This document shows positions 25,134 through 33,114 of a stretch of 64,000 nucleotides of DNA, one piece after another (the stretch's first letter is position 1; each line of letters begins with the position of its first letter). The DNA is from an uncultured Draconibacterium sp. (GTDB lineage Bacteria > Bacteroidota > Bacteroidia > Bacteroidales > Prolixibacteraceae). Below the pieces are notes generated by a model. The model was not told where the DNA came from. It saw only the letters and a program-made list of their open reading frames with translations, and searched no databases. Location: the NCBI RefSeq assembly GCF_963675065.1, contig NZ_OY775906.1, positions 2,272,001 through 2,336,000 of the forward strand. Reading direction: 5' to 3'. The translations under genes were made by a program, and so were the position numbers.

Positions 25134-26477
25134 CTAATTTTTAGGCGAACTAAGCTGATACTTTTTAATTTTATTGTACAGAGTTACCCGGTCGATCTGC
25201 AGAACTTTGGCCGAGCGACTAATATTCCAATCGTATTTTTCCAGTGTTTTCTGGATGTATTTTTTCTCCAGTTCTTCCAAACTGTCGTTCGAATCGGTAA
25301 CGCTATCGGTTTCCAACGGAAGATCTTTCAGGCGGATCTCTTTCCCGTTTCCGACCACAATGGCACGTTCAATCATATTTTCCAGCTCGCGAACATTGCC
25401 TGGATAATTATATTCTTCAAGCCGTTGCAAAGCTGCCTGATCGATGGTGATCAAATCGCGGCTCATGGAAGTGCAGTATTTTTTAATAAAGTAGCTTACC
25501 AGCATCGGGATGTCTTCCTTTCTATCCCTCAGCGGCGGAATGGCAATATTCACCACATTTAACCGGTAATACAGATCCTCGCGGAAGGAACCGTCGGCAA
25601 CCATTTTTTTCAGGTCTTTGTTGGTTGCGCAAATAATTCTGAAATCCGATTTTATTTCCTTATTGCCACCAACGCGTGTAAAGCTTTTCGATTCAAGCAC
25701 CCGCAAAAGTTCTACCTGCATTTTCATTGAAATGGTTGCTATTTCATCCAGAAAAATGGTTCCACCATCTGCCATTTCAAAACGGCCTTTGCGGTTAAAC
25801 ATCGCGCCGGTAAAAGCCCCCTTTTCGTGTCCAAACAATTCACTCTCCAGTAAATCCTCCGACAAGGCACCGCAATGAACCGTAACCATGGGGAAAAACT
25901 TACGGGGCGAATTGGAATGGATTGCATGAGCAATCAACTCCTTTCCGGTTCCGCTTTCGCCTGTAATTATTACCGAAGAACTTGACGCAGCCACATTCTC
26001 CACCTCCTTTAACACCCTGATCATGCTTTCGCTGTTACCTACAATATCTTCGATATTCTCCAGCGTTACAATTTTATTTTTCAGTGTTTCATTTTCACTT
26101 CGCAGTGAAATCTGGCGAGCAGCATTTCGGATTAAGTGCGAAAGATCATCCGGATCAAATGGTTTGGTTATGTAATCGAAAGCGCCGTCCTTTAGTGCCT
26201 GAACAGCCGTCTCAACCGAAGCAAAAGCGGTCATTACAATTACAATGGCAGCACTGTCGAATTCTTTAATACGCCGGTGCATTTCCAGTCCGTCCATCCC
26301 GGGCATTTTAATATCTGCCAGTATTATATCAAATTTTCCCGACTCAATTTTTGTTAGCGCTTCTTTGGCGTTAGCGGCACTATCTACTTCGTATCCATCC
26401 TCAATAAACCAGTTATAGAGCGAATCCCTAACCGATTCTTCATCATCAACTATTAATATGGAAATGCTTGTCTTCAT
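25134..26477 (-). CDS. Sigma-54-dependent response regulator (NtrC family)
   Basis: 447-aa transcriptional activator. The receiver domain (1-120) has the acidic pair at residues 11-12, the phospho-acceptor D55 (LADIKMPG) and K in YITKPFDP. The AAA+ domain has Walker A GESGTGKELIAHAIH and the sigma-54-contacting loop GAFTGA, with RR/arginine-finger region NVRELENMIERA. The Fis-type helix-turn-helix is at the C-terminus (NISRSAKVLQIDRVTLYNKI). It starts one base after the histidine kinase stop, so it is the partner of that kinase. The sigma-54 promoter and three palindromes at 32869-33053 are its most likely targets. Confidence 0.95.
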   Translation of the reverse strand: MKTSISILIVDDEESVRDSLYNWFIEDGYEVDSAANAKEALTKIESGKFDIILADIKMPGMDGLEMHRRIKEFDSAAIVIVMTAFASVETAVQALKDGAFDYITKPFDPDDLSHLIRNAARQISLRSENETLKNKIVTLENIEDIVGNSESMIRVLKEVENVAASSSSVIITGESGTGKELIAHAIHSNSPRKFFPMVTVHCGALSEDLLESELFGHEKGAFTGAMFNRKGRFEMADGGTIFLDEIATISMKMQVELLRVLESKSFTRVGGNKEIKSDFRIICATNKDLKKMVADGSFREDLYYRLNVVNIAIPPLRDRKEDIPMLVSYFIKKYCTSMSRDLITIDQAALQRLEEYNYPGNVRELENMIERAIVVGNGKEIRLKDLPLETDSVTDSNDSLEELEKKYIQKTLEKYDWNISRSAKVLQIDRVTLYNKIKKYQLSSPKN

Positions 26478-26478
26478 A

Positions 26479-28179
26479 TCACTGACCTTCTTTTGTTATC
26501 AAATTAAATACAACCGACATGGTAGTTCCTTTTCCGGGCTCTGAAACCACCTCTATTTTCCCTTTATGACTTTGAACAATACCATGAACAATAGCCAGTC
26601 CCAAGCCAATTCCGCTGGCGCGTTGCTTGGCAGAATAAAACGGTTGAAAAATGCGGGAAATATCTTCTTTGGCTATTCCAACTCCATTATCTGTTATGTC
26701 CATTTTTATGTGTTCGTCATCCGGATTCGATGTTTTAATCAGCACTTCAGCATTTGTAGTAACCGCTTCCTGCGCATTTACCAACAGTGCTATACACACC
26801 TGTTTTATTTGGTTATCATTGCACAGAATCAGGTCAGATTGTGCAGCAAAATCAGTATAAAAATGAATGCCGGCAATATGCATTTGGTGCGCCATTAAAT
26901 TGTACGATTCTTTCAGAATATGATTTAAGGAATGTTGCTCAAAATTTTCCTGATCTTTCCTGGAAAAATCGAGCAATCCCCGAACAATATTACCGCAACG
27001 TTTTGATTCGTTTTCAATCACTTTCAGGTGTTTCAACATCGATTCTTTCGATGCCTCGGGCAAATCAAGCTTAACCAGTTTTTTTGCTACCAACTTGCTG
27101 TAAGTAAGAATTCCGGAAAGCGGATTATTAATTTCGTGAGCTACCGACGAAGACAATTTCCCCAACGAGGTAATCCGCTCAATATGAATCAGTTCATTTT
27201 GAATTTCGGCCAACTCTTCCGATTTTCGCTGCACCTTGTATTCTAACTGATGCGACCAGTTCTCCAATTCACGGTTTGCAGCATCCAGGTTATCAAGCAT
27301 GTTGTTAAATGCCAGGGATACCGAACGCATGTCTTCCAATAGATACGGTTTAATTTCAAGCCGGCGGCTCCGATCTCCTTTCGACACTTCCTCGCTGGCC
27401 ATAATAATTTCATTTAACGGTTTCTGTATCTTATTTTTGGTAAAAAAGATGAGCAACGAAACTAAAATAATGGTAACAATAATGGCCAACAAAAAGAATT
27501 CGGTGGATGATTTGTTTACCGCCGAATCCAACTCCGACAAAGGCACCTTTATGATCAGCGACCCTAATATTTCTTCATCCTGACTATGTGCGTGACAGGC
27601 ACTTACATAACACGACTGCTCGTTTAAAATAGGTGTTCGGACCAACAATTGGCGGTGGCCTTTATCTTTTTGATTGATGTTACAAGGGCTCTTAAAATCG
27701 ATTATGCGATACGCTTTCTGCCTGGTTGGAAACAAATCGGAAAAATTCTGGTGACAGCTAACGCAATTGGGGCCATTCTTTTCAAGCGAGTCGGCAACAA
27801 GCGAAGTTGAATACACCAAACTATCGCAGTTGTTATACATGTTCACTTCATCAATCCCCGGCATGGAATTGATAATATCCAGCGTACTTTGCAGGGCACT
27901 TTTATCGTTTTTCAACATTGAATAGTAAAGCGACCCTTCAACAATAGACCCGATATTATCTCCTTGCTGACGAATAACGGTGCGGAGATATCCTTCGTAA
28001 ACCGACCTGAAAATCAGGCTGTATGAGATAAACAAAAACAGAGAAAGTATAGCGATAATATAAATTACCCTGGCATATATCGACGAACGAAAACTCAGGT
28101 AACGTCTTGTAAATCGGGGAATGGAATCCCGCCGTTTCCGGCCGGACGTAGCTCTACTATTATCATCGTTTTTATTCAT
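26479..28179 (-). CDS. Sensor histidine kinase with periplasmic c-type heme-binding motifs
   Basis: 566-aa inner-membrane sensor. Helix 1 is at about 38-58, and a periplasmic sensor of about 165 residues follows. The sensor contains CVSCH at residues 139-143, a c-type heme site, and CYVSACH at 190-196, a CX4CH variant. Helix 2 is at about 229-247. Then come a HAMP domain, a coiled coil and HisKA with H348 in SVAHEINNPLSG, and an HATPase with DNGVGIAKED and GIGLGLAIVHGIV. The heme or hemes would let it sense redox state, oxygen, NO or the electron flow of the adjacent NrfD module. It is cotranscribed with its response regulator and 79 bp downstream of the GcvH-like gene. Confidence 0.93.
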   Translation of the reverse strand: MNKNDDNSRATSGRKRRDSIPRFTRRYLSFRSSIYARVIYIIAILSLFLFISYSLIFRSVYEGYLRTVIRQQGDNIGSIVEGSLYYSMLKNDKSALQSTLDIINSMPGIDEVNMYNNCDSLVYSTSLVADSLEKNGPNCVSCHQNFSDLFPTRQKAYRIIDFKSPCNINQKDKGHRQLLVRTPILNEQSCYVSACHAHSQDEEILGSLIIKVPLSELDSAVNKSSTEFFLLAIIVTIILVSLLIFFTKNKIQKPLNEIIMASEEVSKGDRSRRLEIKPYLLEDMRSVSLAFNNMLDNLDAANRELENWSHQLEYKVQRKSEELAEIQNELIHIERITSLGKLSSSVAHEINNPLSGILTYSKLVAKKLVKLDLPEASKESMLKHLKVIENESKRCGNIVRGLLDFSRKDQENFEQHSLNHILKESYNLMAHQMHIAGIHFYTDFAAQSDLILCNDNQIKQVCIALLVNAQEAVTTNAEVLIKTSNPDDEHIKMDITDNGVGIAKEDISRIFQPFYSAKQRASGIGLGLAIVHGIVQSHKGKIEVVSEPGKGTTMSVVFNLITKEGQ

Positions 28180-28258
28180 AACGAGTCAGTCAATCGGTTT
28201 TTATAAGAAACCTCCAAGGTACAAAAAAGAACAAATGATTAACAGAAACTTATCCGAA

Positions 28259-28975
28259 TCAGCTCCGTTGTTCCATAAATTCATTTTGAAATTCATCCCA
28301 AATACCGGCGTCCATTTTTTCCAACGGATTAATTTCCAGCTCACCACCTTCCTGCAAAGCTAAAACAGTTGATACTCCTGCCTGCCGGACCAGCTTGATA
28401 TTCAAAAAATCCTTAAGGCGTGTTATCTCGTCCGTAAACCAATTAGCTGCTTCGGCACCCAATAAAAACCCGGAAGTTTCCTTTTGCCAACTGGCCGGAA
28501 CGATTGAATACAGCCATCCTGCTTCGAGCTCATTCGCATCGGATACATCACTTTCCCCGGGCAAAACATTAGCCTCCACAATTTCTCCTGACAACGGCGA
28601 GTGAACACGAAGTTGCTTTTCTCCCTGCTCGATGATCGCAAGCACTTCTCCTTTTTTTACGGTATCACCGGTCATTTTCAGCGGTTGTATGGAAATTTCG
28701 CCCAACACATTCTGCAAAAAATCGTCCAATCCGATTTTTGCCTGGCCCGATTTCTCCAGATACATCCAGGTGTGATTCGGACTGAAAAACAAACCTTTCG
28801 GAATACGCAAAAAGTTGGTAGTAAGAACGCGAATGCCTTGCTGAATATGCTGAACAACTTCGCTTTTTCGGTTTACGATCACCCAGAAAGGGATCAGCAA
28901 CAAAAGAAATATGATGACTACAATGTATTCGATTCCTTTTGTATCAAACAGATTTGAATATGTAAATCCTTCCAT
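28259..28975 (-). CDS. Membrane-anchored GcvH-like (glycine cleavage H-type) protein without the canonical lipoyl lysine
   Basis: 238 aa. A helix at about 17-36 (IEYIVVIIFLLLLIPFWVIV) anchors a GcvH-fold domain at about 62-160: FSPNHTWMYLEKSGQAKIGL, LGEISIQPLKMTGDTV, then SPLSGEIVEAN and GWLYSIVPASW. In GcvH the lipoylated lysine lies in ESVKA, four residues into the motif before SPxSG; here the equivalent stretch is EQGEK, with E119 at that place and K120 one later. The C-terminal region (FQEGGELML-like, here LQEGGELEINPLEKM) is shared with the receptor fusion at 31107-32792. A redox or scaffold role in the NrfD complex is inferred from context; it is not part of a glycine cleavage system. 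Confidence 0.8.
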   Translation of the reverse strand: MEGFTYSNLFDTKGIEYIVVIIFLLLLIPFWVIVNRKSEVVQHIQQGIRVLTTNFLRIPKGLFFSPNHTWMYLEKSGQAKIGLDDFLQNVLGEISIQPLKMTGDTVKKGEVLAIIEQGEKQLRVHSPLSGEIVEANVLPGESDVSDANELEAGWLYSIVPASWQKETSGFLLGAEAANWFTDEITRLKDFLNIKLVRQAGVSTVLALQEGGELEINPLEKMDAGIWDEFQNEFMEQRS

Positions 28976-28993
28976 TTTATTCGCTTTTAATTA

Positions 28994-30220
28994 TTAATGC
29001 ATATTTTTTGCCCAAGATGGCGATTCGCGCAACACCGGTAAACGGTTGATCACCCAACGGAAAATCCATATTTCGGTAAAAATTACGGCCATAGTAACCA
29101 CAATCTCCATCCACGACGGAACGTAATGCACGGCAGCATCCCAACGAAAACCGATTACCGTTACATTCAGACGATTGATAATTACACCCAACATGGTAAT
29201 AACTGATGCCACTTTTATTAGCGTAATATTGTTATTTCGATAACTGTAGTAGAAAAGAAGCATTGGAAGCAGCACAAAACCAAACATTTCGGCAAGATAC
29301 CAATACCCCATCGGGGTACTCAGGTAATCCCAGTTTTTGCTGTGTACAAACACCAGTACCTGTAAGAAAAAGTAGGCAAATAATGCACCTGCACAAACCT
29401 TCGATAATCCACGAAGAATTTTATGATGCTGTCCGTGATTCTTTTCGCTAATCTGATCGCTAAAAACCTTGTGTGTAATCGAGCCTTCGAAAATCACCAT
29501 CGACAAACCGGCAAAGATACTGGACACAAAAAACAGGATTGGAATAAACTCAGAATACCACAGCGGGTGAATCTTTTCCTTCGCCATCAAATACAAGGCT
29601 CCAAGTCCCGACTGATGAAGTGTTGACAGGGTGATGCCAAAAATCACAGCTGCCAAAGTCATTCCAGACAGGATTTTATAGGCCCGTTTTGCTCCGAGCC
29701 ATTCGGCAATGGCAGGCGAAAATTCGATTAATTCAGCCAGCATATACAACAGAAAATGCCAGGCCACCAAAAACAACACTGAGCTGGTTCCGAATCCGTT
29801 ACCGATTATCGGATTGATAACATTCCACGGACGCCCCAGATCGAGCAGCAAAGCACCAGCATAAAATACATAAGCTAAAAATCCATTTAATACTGTTACC
29901 CTTACTATGGAACGATAACTTTTCATGTTCAGAATATAAACCATGAAAGTAACTACGTAAGCACCACCTGCAAAAGCAACTCCGGTTACCACGTCAAACC
30001 CAATCCACAAACCCCATGGCACCTCCTGTGTGAGGTTAGTAATTGAGCCAATTCCTTTCCAAAAACGGATAACGATTAACCCCAGGCCAAGTAGCATTAT
30101 CGGAATAGAAATAATGTTGAACCAGGTAAACATTTTGCCTTTGGGCTTGAGCTCTCCAATGAAAAATTTCCATCGGCTCTTTTTCTCTTCGCTTAAAGGT
30201 ACGCTGACGGGATTATTCAT
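28994..30220 (-). CDS. NrfD/HybB-type polytopic quinone-interacting membrane protein
   Basis: About 408 aa with nine or ten hydrophobic helices, the size of HybB-like NrfD proteins. The stretch WGLWIGFDVVTGVAFAGGAY is the characteristic HybB/NrfD helix pair. Such proteins exchange electrons between quinones and a peripheral ferredoxin subunit. ATG 30220 overlaps the end of the ferredoxin gene (ATGAATAA), so the two are translationally coupled; an earlier in-frame start at 30256 would lie inside that gene. No molybdopterin or NiFe catalytic subunit is encoded nearby, so the module's substrate side is missing or is served by the GcvH-like proteins. Confidence 0.92.
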   Translation of the reverse strand: MNNPVSVPLSEEKKSRWKFFIGELKPKGKMFTWFNIISIPIMLLGLGLIVIRFWKGIGSITNLTQEVPWGLWIGFDVVTGVAFAGGAYVVTFMVYILNMKSYRSIVRVTVLNGFLAYVFYAGALLLDLGRPWNVINPIIGNGFGTSSVLFLVAWHFLLYMLAELIEFSPAIAEWLGAKRAYKILSGMTLAAVIFGITLSTLHQSGLGALYLMAKEKIHPLWYSEFIPILFFVSSIFAGLSMVIFEGSITHKVFSDQISEKNHGQHHKILRGLSKVCAGALFAYFFLQVLVFVHSKNWDYLSTPMGYWYLAEMFGFVLLPMLLFYYSYRNNNITLIKVASVITMLGVIINRLNVTVIGFRWDAAVHYVPSWMEIVVTMAVIFTEIWIFRWVINRLPVLRESPSWAKNMH

Positions 30221-31076
30221 AATCTTCAGTTTTAATTGGTTTATCTTTTGTGGCATCCTGAATGCCCAGCAACATCATGGGCCACAGCACAAATACTGCA
30301 GGAACACTGTACAAAAATCCTTTGGTTAACGATGGATATGAAGCTTTTTGAATGCCGGTATTGAAGCCGATTTCTTCGAAAGGAACAGGAGACAGATACA
30401 GAAAGGAAGTTCCTCCGGCTTCTGTTTCGCCGTAAATATGATCGTAATAAGTATCCGGATTTTCGCTGATCCTTCGTCGGGCTTCAGCAATTAATTCGCG
30501 CCGTGTTCCAAACATAAGCGCTTCGCTGGGACAGTTTTCAACACAGGCCGGCATCTTTCCTTCTTCCTGTCGCTCAAAACACATGTTGCATTTTGTTATT
30601 TTTGGATTCGGACTGTGGTACTCAAACTTTGGCACATCAAACGGACAGGAAACCATACAATAACGGCAGCCCATACATTTATCTTCGCGCCAAATTACCG
30701 GGCCTTCTTTGGTTTTGTGCATCGCCTGTGTTAAACAAGCAGCGCCACAAGCCGGCTGATTACAGTGCATACACTGGCGCTTCACATACACTTCCCCTAT
30801 CGAAGTATCATAAGCATTGACAACGGTACGCCGGGTTTCATCGGTTTTTCGAACGACACCCATTTCCGGAAAATCTTCCGGTTCCGGCAAATTATGAGCT
30901 TCGGCACATGAAAACTCACAGGTTTGGCAACCAATACATTTTGTAGAGTCGTACAAAATCGCTTTGAATTCTGTTATTTCTTCGTTGACGGGTTTTGCCG
31001 GTACTTCTTTTCCGAAAACAAACGTAGCCCCCGTTACTCCCAACGCCTTGAAGAAACTTCTTCTGTTTATACTCAT
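30213..31076 (-). CDS. Tat-exported HybA/DmsB-type 4Fe-4S ferredoxin subunit
   Basis: 287 aa. The N-terminus NRRSFFKALGVTGATFVFG is a clear twin-arginine signal. Four cysteine groups follow: CIGCQTCEFSC, CMHCNQPACGAAC, CMGCRYCMVSCP and CNMCFE...CVENCP, fitting four [4Fe-4S] clusters as in HybA and PsrB/DmsB. A C-terminal membrane helix (VPAVFVLWPMMLLGI) would anchor it next to the NrfD-type subunit encoded immediately downstream. It is the electron-transfer subunit of the module. Confidence 0.93.
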   Translation of the reverse strand: MSINRRSFFKALGVTGATFVFGKEVPAKPVNEEITEFKAILYDSTKCIGCQTCEFSCAEAHNLPEPEDFPEMGVVRKTDETRRTVVNAYDTSIGEVYVKRQCMHCNQPACGAACLTQAMHKTKEGPVIWREDKCMGCRYCMVSCPFDVPKFEYHSPNPKITKCNMCFERQEEGKMPACVENCPSEALMFGTRRELIAEARRRISENPDTYYDHIYGETEAGGTSFLYLSPVPFEEIGFNTGIQKASYPSLTKGFLYSVPAVFVLWPMMLLGIQDATKDKPIKTEDYE

Positions 31077-31106
31077 GGTTTGTTAATTTAAATGGTTATT
31101 AGTCAA

Positions 31107-32792
31107 CTAGTGCGTATCAGCCGTGTTGATAAAATAGTTCTGAAAGTCTTCCCAAACTTTGGGATCTAGATCTTTCAAAGGGTGAAGCATGAGTTCACCA
31201 CCCTCCTGAAAGGCCGGTTTTCCCTCTTCCAGATTCATGATATTCAGTGAGCATGCCAGGAAATCTTTCAAGCGACTGAACTCTCCAATTATCCACTCAC
31301 GATAGCTACTGCTCATTTTAAAAAACTGGATTTCTCTCAGCCAGTTCGAAGGCTCGATTTTATACACCCAACCTTCATCATAAGGCTCGTTATTAATGAT
31401 AAACGGATCGGCAACCAAACTTTCATTGATCTCTTTTACGGTTCCCGAAACCGGGGAATTCAGTGTAATCTGTTTCCCTTTCCGAATCAGCGTGACTACC
31501 GGTTCCATTCGTTTTACTTTTTCGCCCGGACTTTTCATGATCAGGCGGGTATAATCTCCGGTAACATTGGAAATGAAATCATCGACACCCATTTTCACCC
31601 GGCCATCTTCCTCCATAAAAACCCAGGTATGCGTTTTATCGAAATACAAACCATTTGGAAAATCGAGAGAGGCCTCGTTTAAAAGCTTTACATACCTCGT
31701 TTTATTGAGCAGCGGAGCTTTCGCCTTTTGTTTGCGGATGAAATAGCGTACAACAAAAAACACCATGAGAACCGAAAAACATGCCACAATAATGCGGAAG
31801 AACGCTGTGGATCTTGTAGTTGCCGTTTCGTATTCTGCCATTAAAACCGGAGGAGTAAGCTTTTCGAGGTTCGATTGTTTTTCAGAATGAACCAATTCTG
31901 TAAATCCATTCTGTGCAACTAATACTTGTCCCGAAGAAGTAATCCAGCTCAAAAAGTTGTTTACTTCAGCATTTTCGGGGAAAGCAGAAGAAACAGCATA
32001 TATATTGTAAATCATGGAATGCGGATATTTCCCGATCCAAACCGACCGCTCAAATTGTTCCGAACTGGTGTAAATATTTTCGTAATAATCCAGGCGTCCA
32101 TTTTTATTGCGATCGATGGGAAGAAGTCGGATATTTTCAGAAAAACCCTGTTGTTTCCTATCCGAAATTGCTGACAGCCTGCAAAAACCAATAGCATTTA
32201 CATCGTTTTTTACAGCTTTTATAAAATTATCCTGCGATAACGCATTCAACTTATTCACCTTCACAGGATCGACTTCAAGAAATTTTGCTACTGAAAGTTT
32301 AACTTCCGGTTCATCCAACACATAAAAATTAACAGGTTGTCCATTTTCATTGTCTGCGAATGTGCCCCAGTTTTTGTCTTTATTTTGAAAAACTTTTGCC
32401 AGTTCATTGACAGAAACCCCTGTTCCAGCCAACTCTTTTGCCAATGGATTTGCTTTATTAAAAACGGTTACTACCACTTCGCGTCCCAGCGTCAGCTGCC
32501 ACATTTCCCCAATATTTGAGGAAACATCAGCCTGCTGCATAACAATAGCAATCGTATTGTCTCCTTCAATCTTGCTGTTGATTTCAGCACGGCCAATCGG
32601 AGCAAGTTCAAAGTTAAAATCGGTGTTCGTTTGCCGATATTTATCGATCCAAACCTCAGTAAGATTGCGCATTTCGGGAGTTGTAAAAATCTTTACCTGA
32701 TAATTTATCGCCGGGTTTTCGGCGTTTTGGCTTCTCGCACCGCTAACTATTAGCAGGAGCAGCACTACGGTCGTTAAAATCCTGGTTCTCAT
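31107..32792 (-). CDS. PstS-like periplasmic receptor fused to a membrane-anchored GcvH-like domain
   Basis: 561 aa with signal peptide MRTRILTTVVLLLLIVSGA. Residues about 30-310 resemble a PstS-type substrate-binding domain (IAIVMQQADVSSNIGEMW; NAIGFCRLSAIS; a phosphate-receptor-like architecture). Within it DRNKNGRLDYYENI matches an EF-hand/dockerin calcium loop. A helix at about 333-350 is followed by a GcvH-like domain (HTWVFMEEDGRVKMGVDDF to GWVYKIEPSNW) and the C-terminal region also found in the 238-aa protein (FQEGGELMLHPL). At the lipoyl-lysine position the motif reads IRKGKQ, with G in place of K. First gene of the sigma-54 operon. This domain combination is unfamiliar to me. Confidence 0.8.
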   Translation of the reverse strand: MRTRILTTVVLLLLIVSGARSQNAENPAINYQVKIFTTPEMRNLTEVWIDKYRQTNTDFNFELAPIGRAEINSKIEGDNTIAIVMQQADVSSNIGEMWQLTLGREVVVTVFNKANPLAKELAGTGVSVNELAKVFQNKDKNWGTFADNENGQPVNFYVLDEPEVKLSVAKFLEVDPVKVNKLNALSQDNFIKAVKNDVNAIGFCRLSAISDRKQQGFSENIRLLPIDRNKNGRLDYYENIYTSSEQFERSVWIGKYPHSMIYNIYAVSSAFPENAEVNNFLSWITSSGQVLVAQNGFTELVHSEKQSNLEKLTPPVLMAEYETATTRSTAFFRIIVACFSVLMVFFVVRYFIRKQKAKAPLLNKTRYVKLLNEASLDFPNGLYFDKTHTWVFMEEDGRVKMGVDDFISNVTGDYTRLIMKSPGEKVKRMEPVVTLIRKGKQITLNSPVSGTVKEINESLVADPFIINNEPYDEGWVYKIEPSNWLREIQFFKMSSSYREWIIGEFSRLKDFLACSLNIMNLEEGKPAFQEGGELMLHPLKDLDPKVWEDFQNYFINTADTH

Positions 32793-32868
32793 TGTTGAAT
32801 TAATTTTATCGTTTTTTTACAGGCTGTGAATCCCTTTACGGATTCTATTCCAGCTAAAAACGTTTAAA

Positions 32869-32883
32869 GCAACTTTGATACCA
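32869..32883 (-). promoter_or_regulatory. Sigma-54 (-24/-12) promoter
   Basis: Minus strand TGGTATCAAAGTTGC: TGG at -24 and TTGC at -12 with the canonical N5 between the six-base and four-base boxes (consensus TGGCAC-N5-TTGC). The predicted start is near 32857, giving a leader of about 65 bases before the receptor-fusion start at 32792. The operon encodes a GAFTGA-type activator, which fits. Confidence 0.72.
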
Positions 32884-32949
32884 ATCAGCGTAACAATCTA
32901 ACTATCTGACTCTTACGCGTCACACTGCAATATTTTTGACAAAATAAAG

Positions 32950-33053
32950 TGTTGAATTTTTAAACAGTTATTTTAATCCAATGATCTTTTGCTCTGACTC
33001 AGTGCACGTTACGCGACTGCTGAATTATTCAACACGTGTTGTATTTTTCAACA
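32950..33053. promoter_or_regulatory. Three 17-bp palindromic operators (probable enhancer sites)
   Basis: TGTTGAATTTTTAAACA (32950-32966), TGCTGAATTATTCAACA (33018-33034) and TGTTGTATTTTTCAACA (33037-33053) share the palindromic consensus TGTTGAA-N3-TTCAACA. The last two are 19 bp apart, close to two helical turns. They lie about 95-195 bp upstream of the predicted sigma-54 start, the usual place for NtrC-type activator binding. The rest of 32793-33114 is AT-rich and has no gene. Confidence 0.7.
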
Positions 33054-33114
33054 GTACGAAGTAATCAACCCTTATTTCGGGTCAGTTCGAAAGCTTTTTT
33101 TATAGAAAAATCTT

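Noticed and set aside
28259..28975. Glycine cleavage system H protein
   Set aside because: It has an N-terminal membrane anchor, no lysine at the canonical lipoyl position, no gcvT/gcvP nearby, and it lies in a respiratory operon.
32793..33114. Housekeeping TAnnTTTG promoter for the NrfD operon
   Set aside because: No acceptable TTG-N19-TAnnTTTG pair was found, whereas a correctly spaced sigma-54 site is present.
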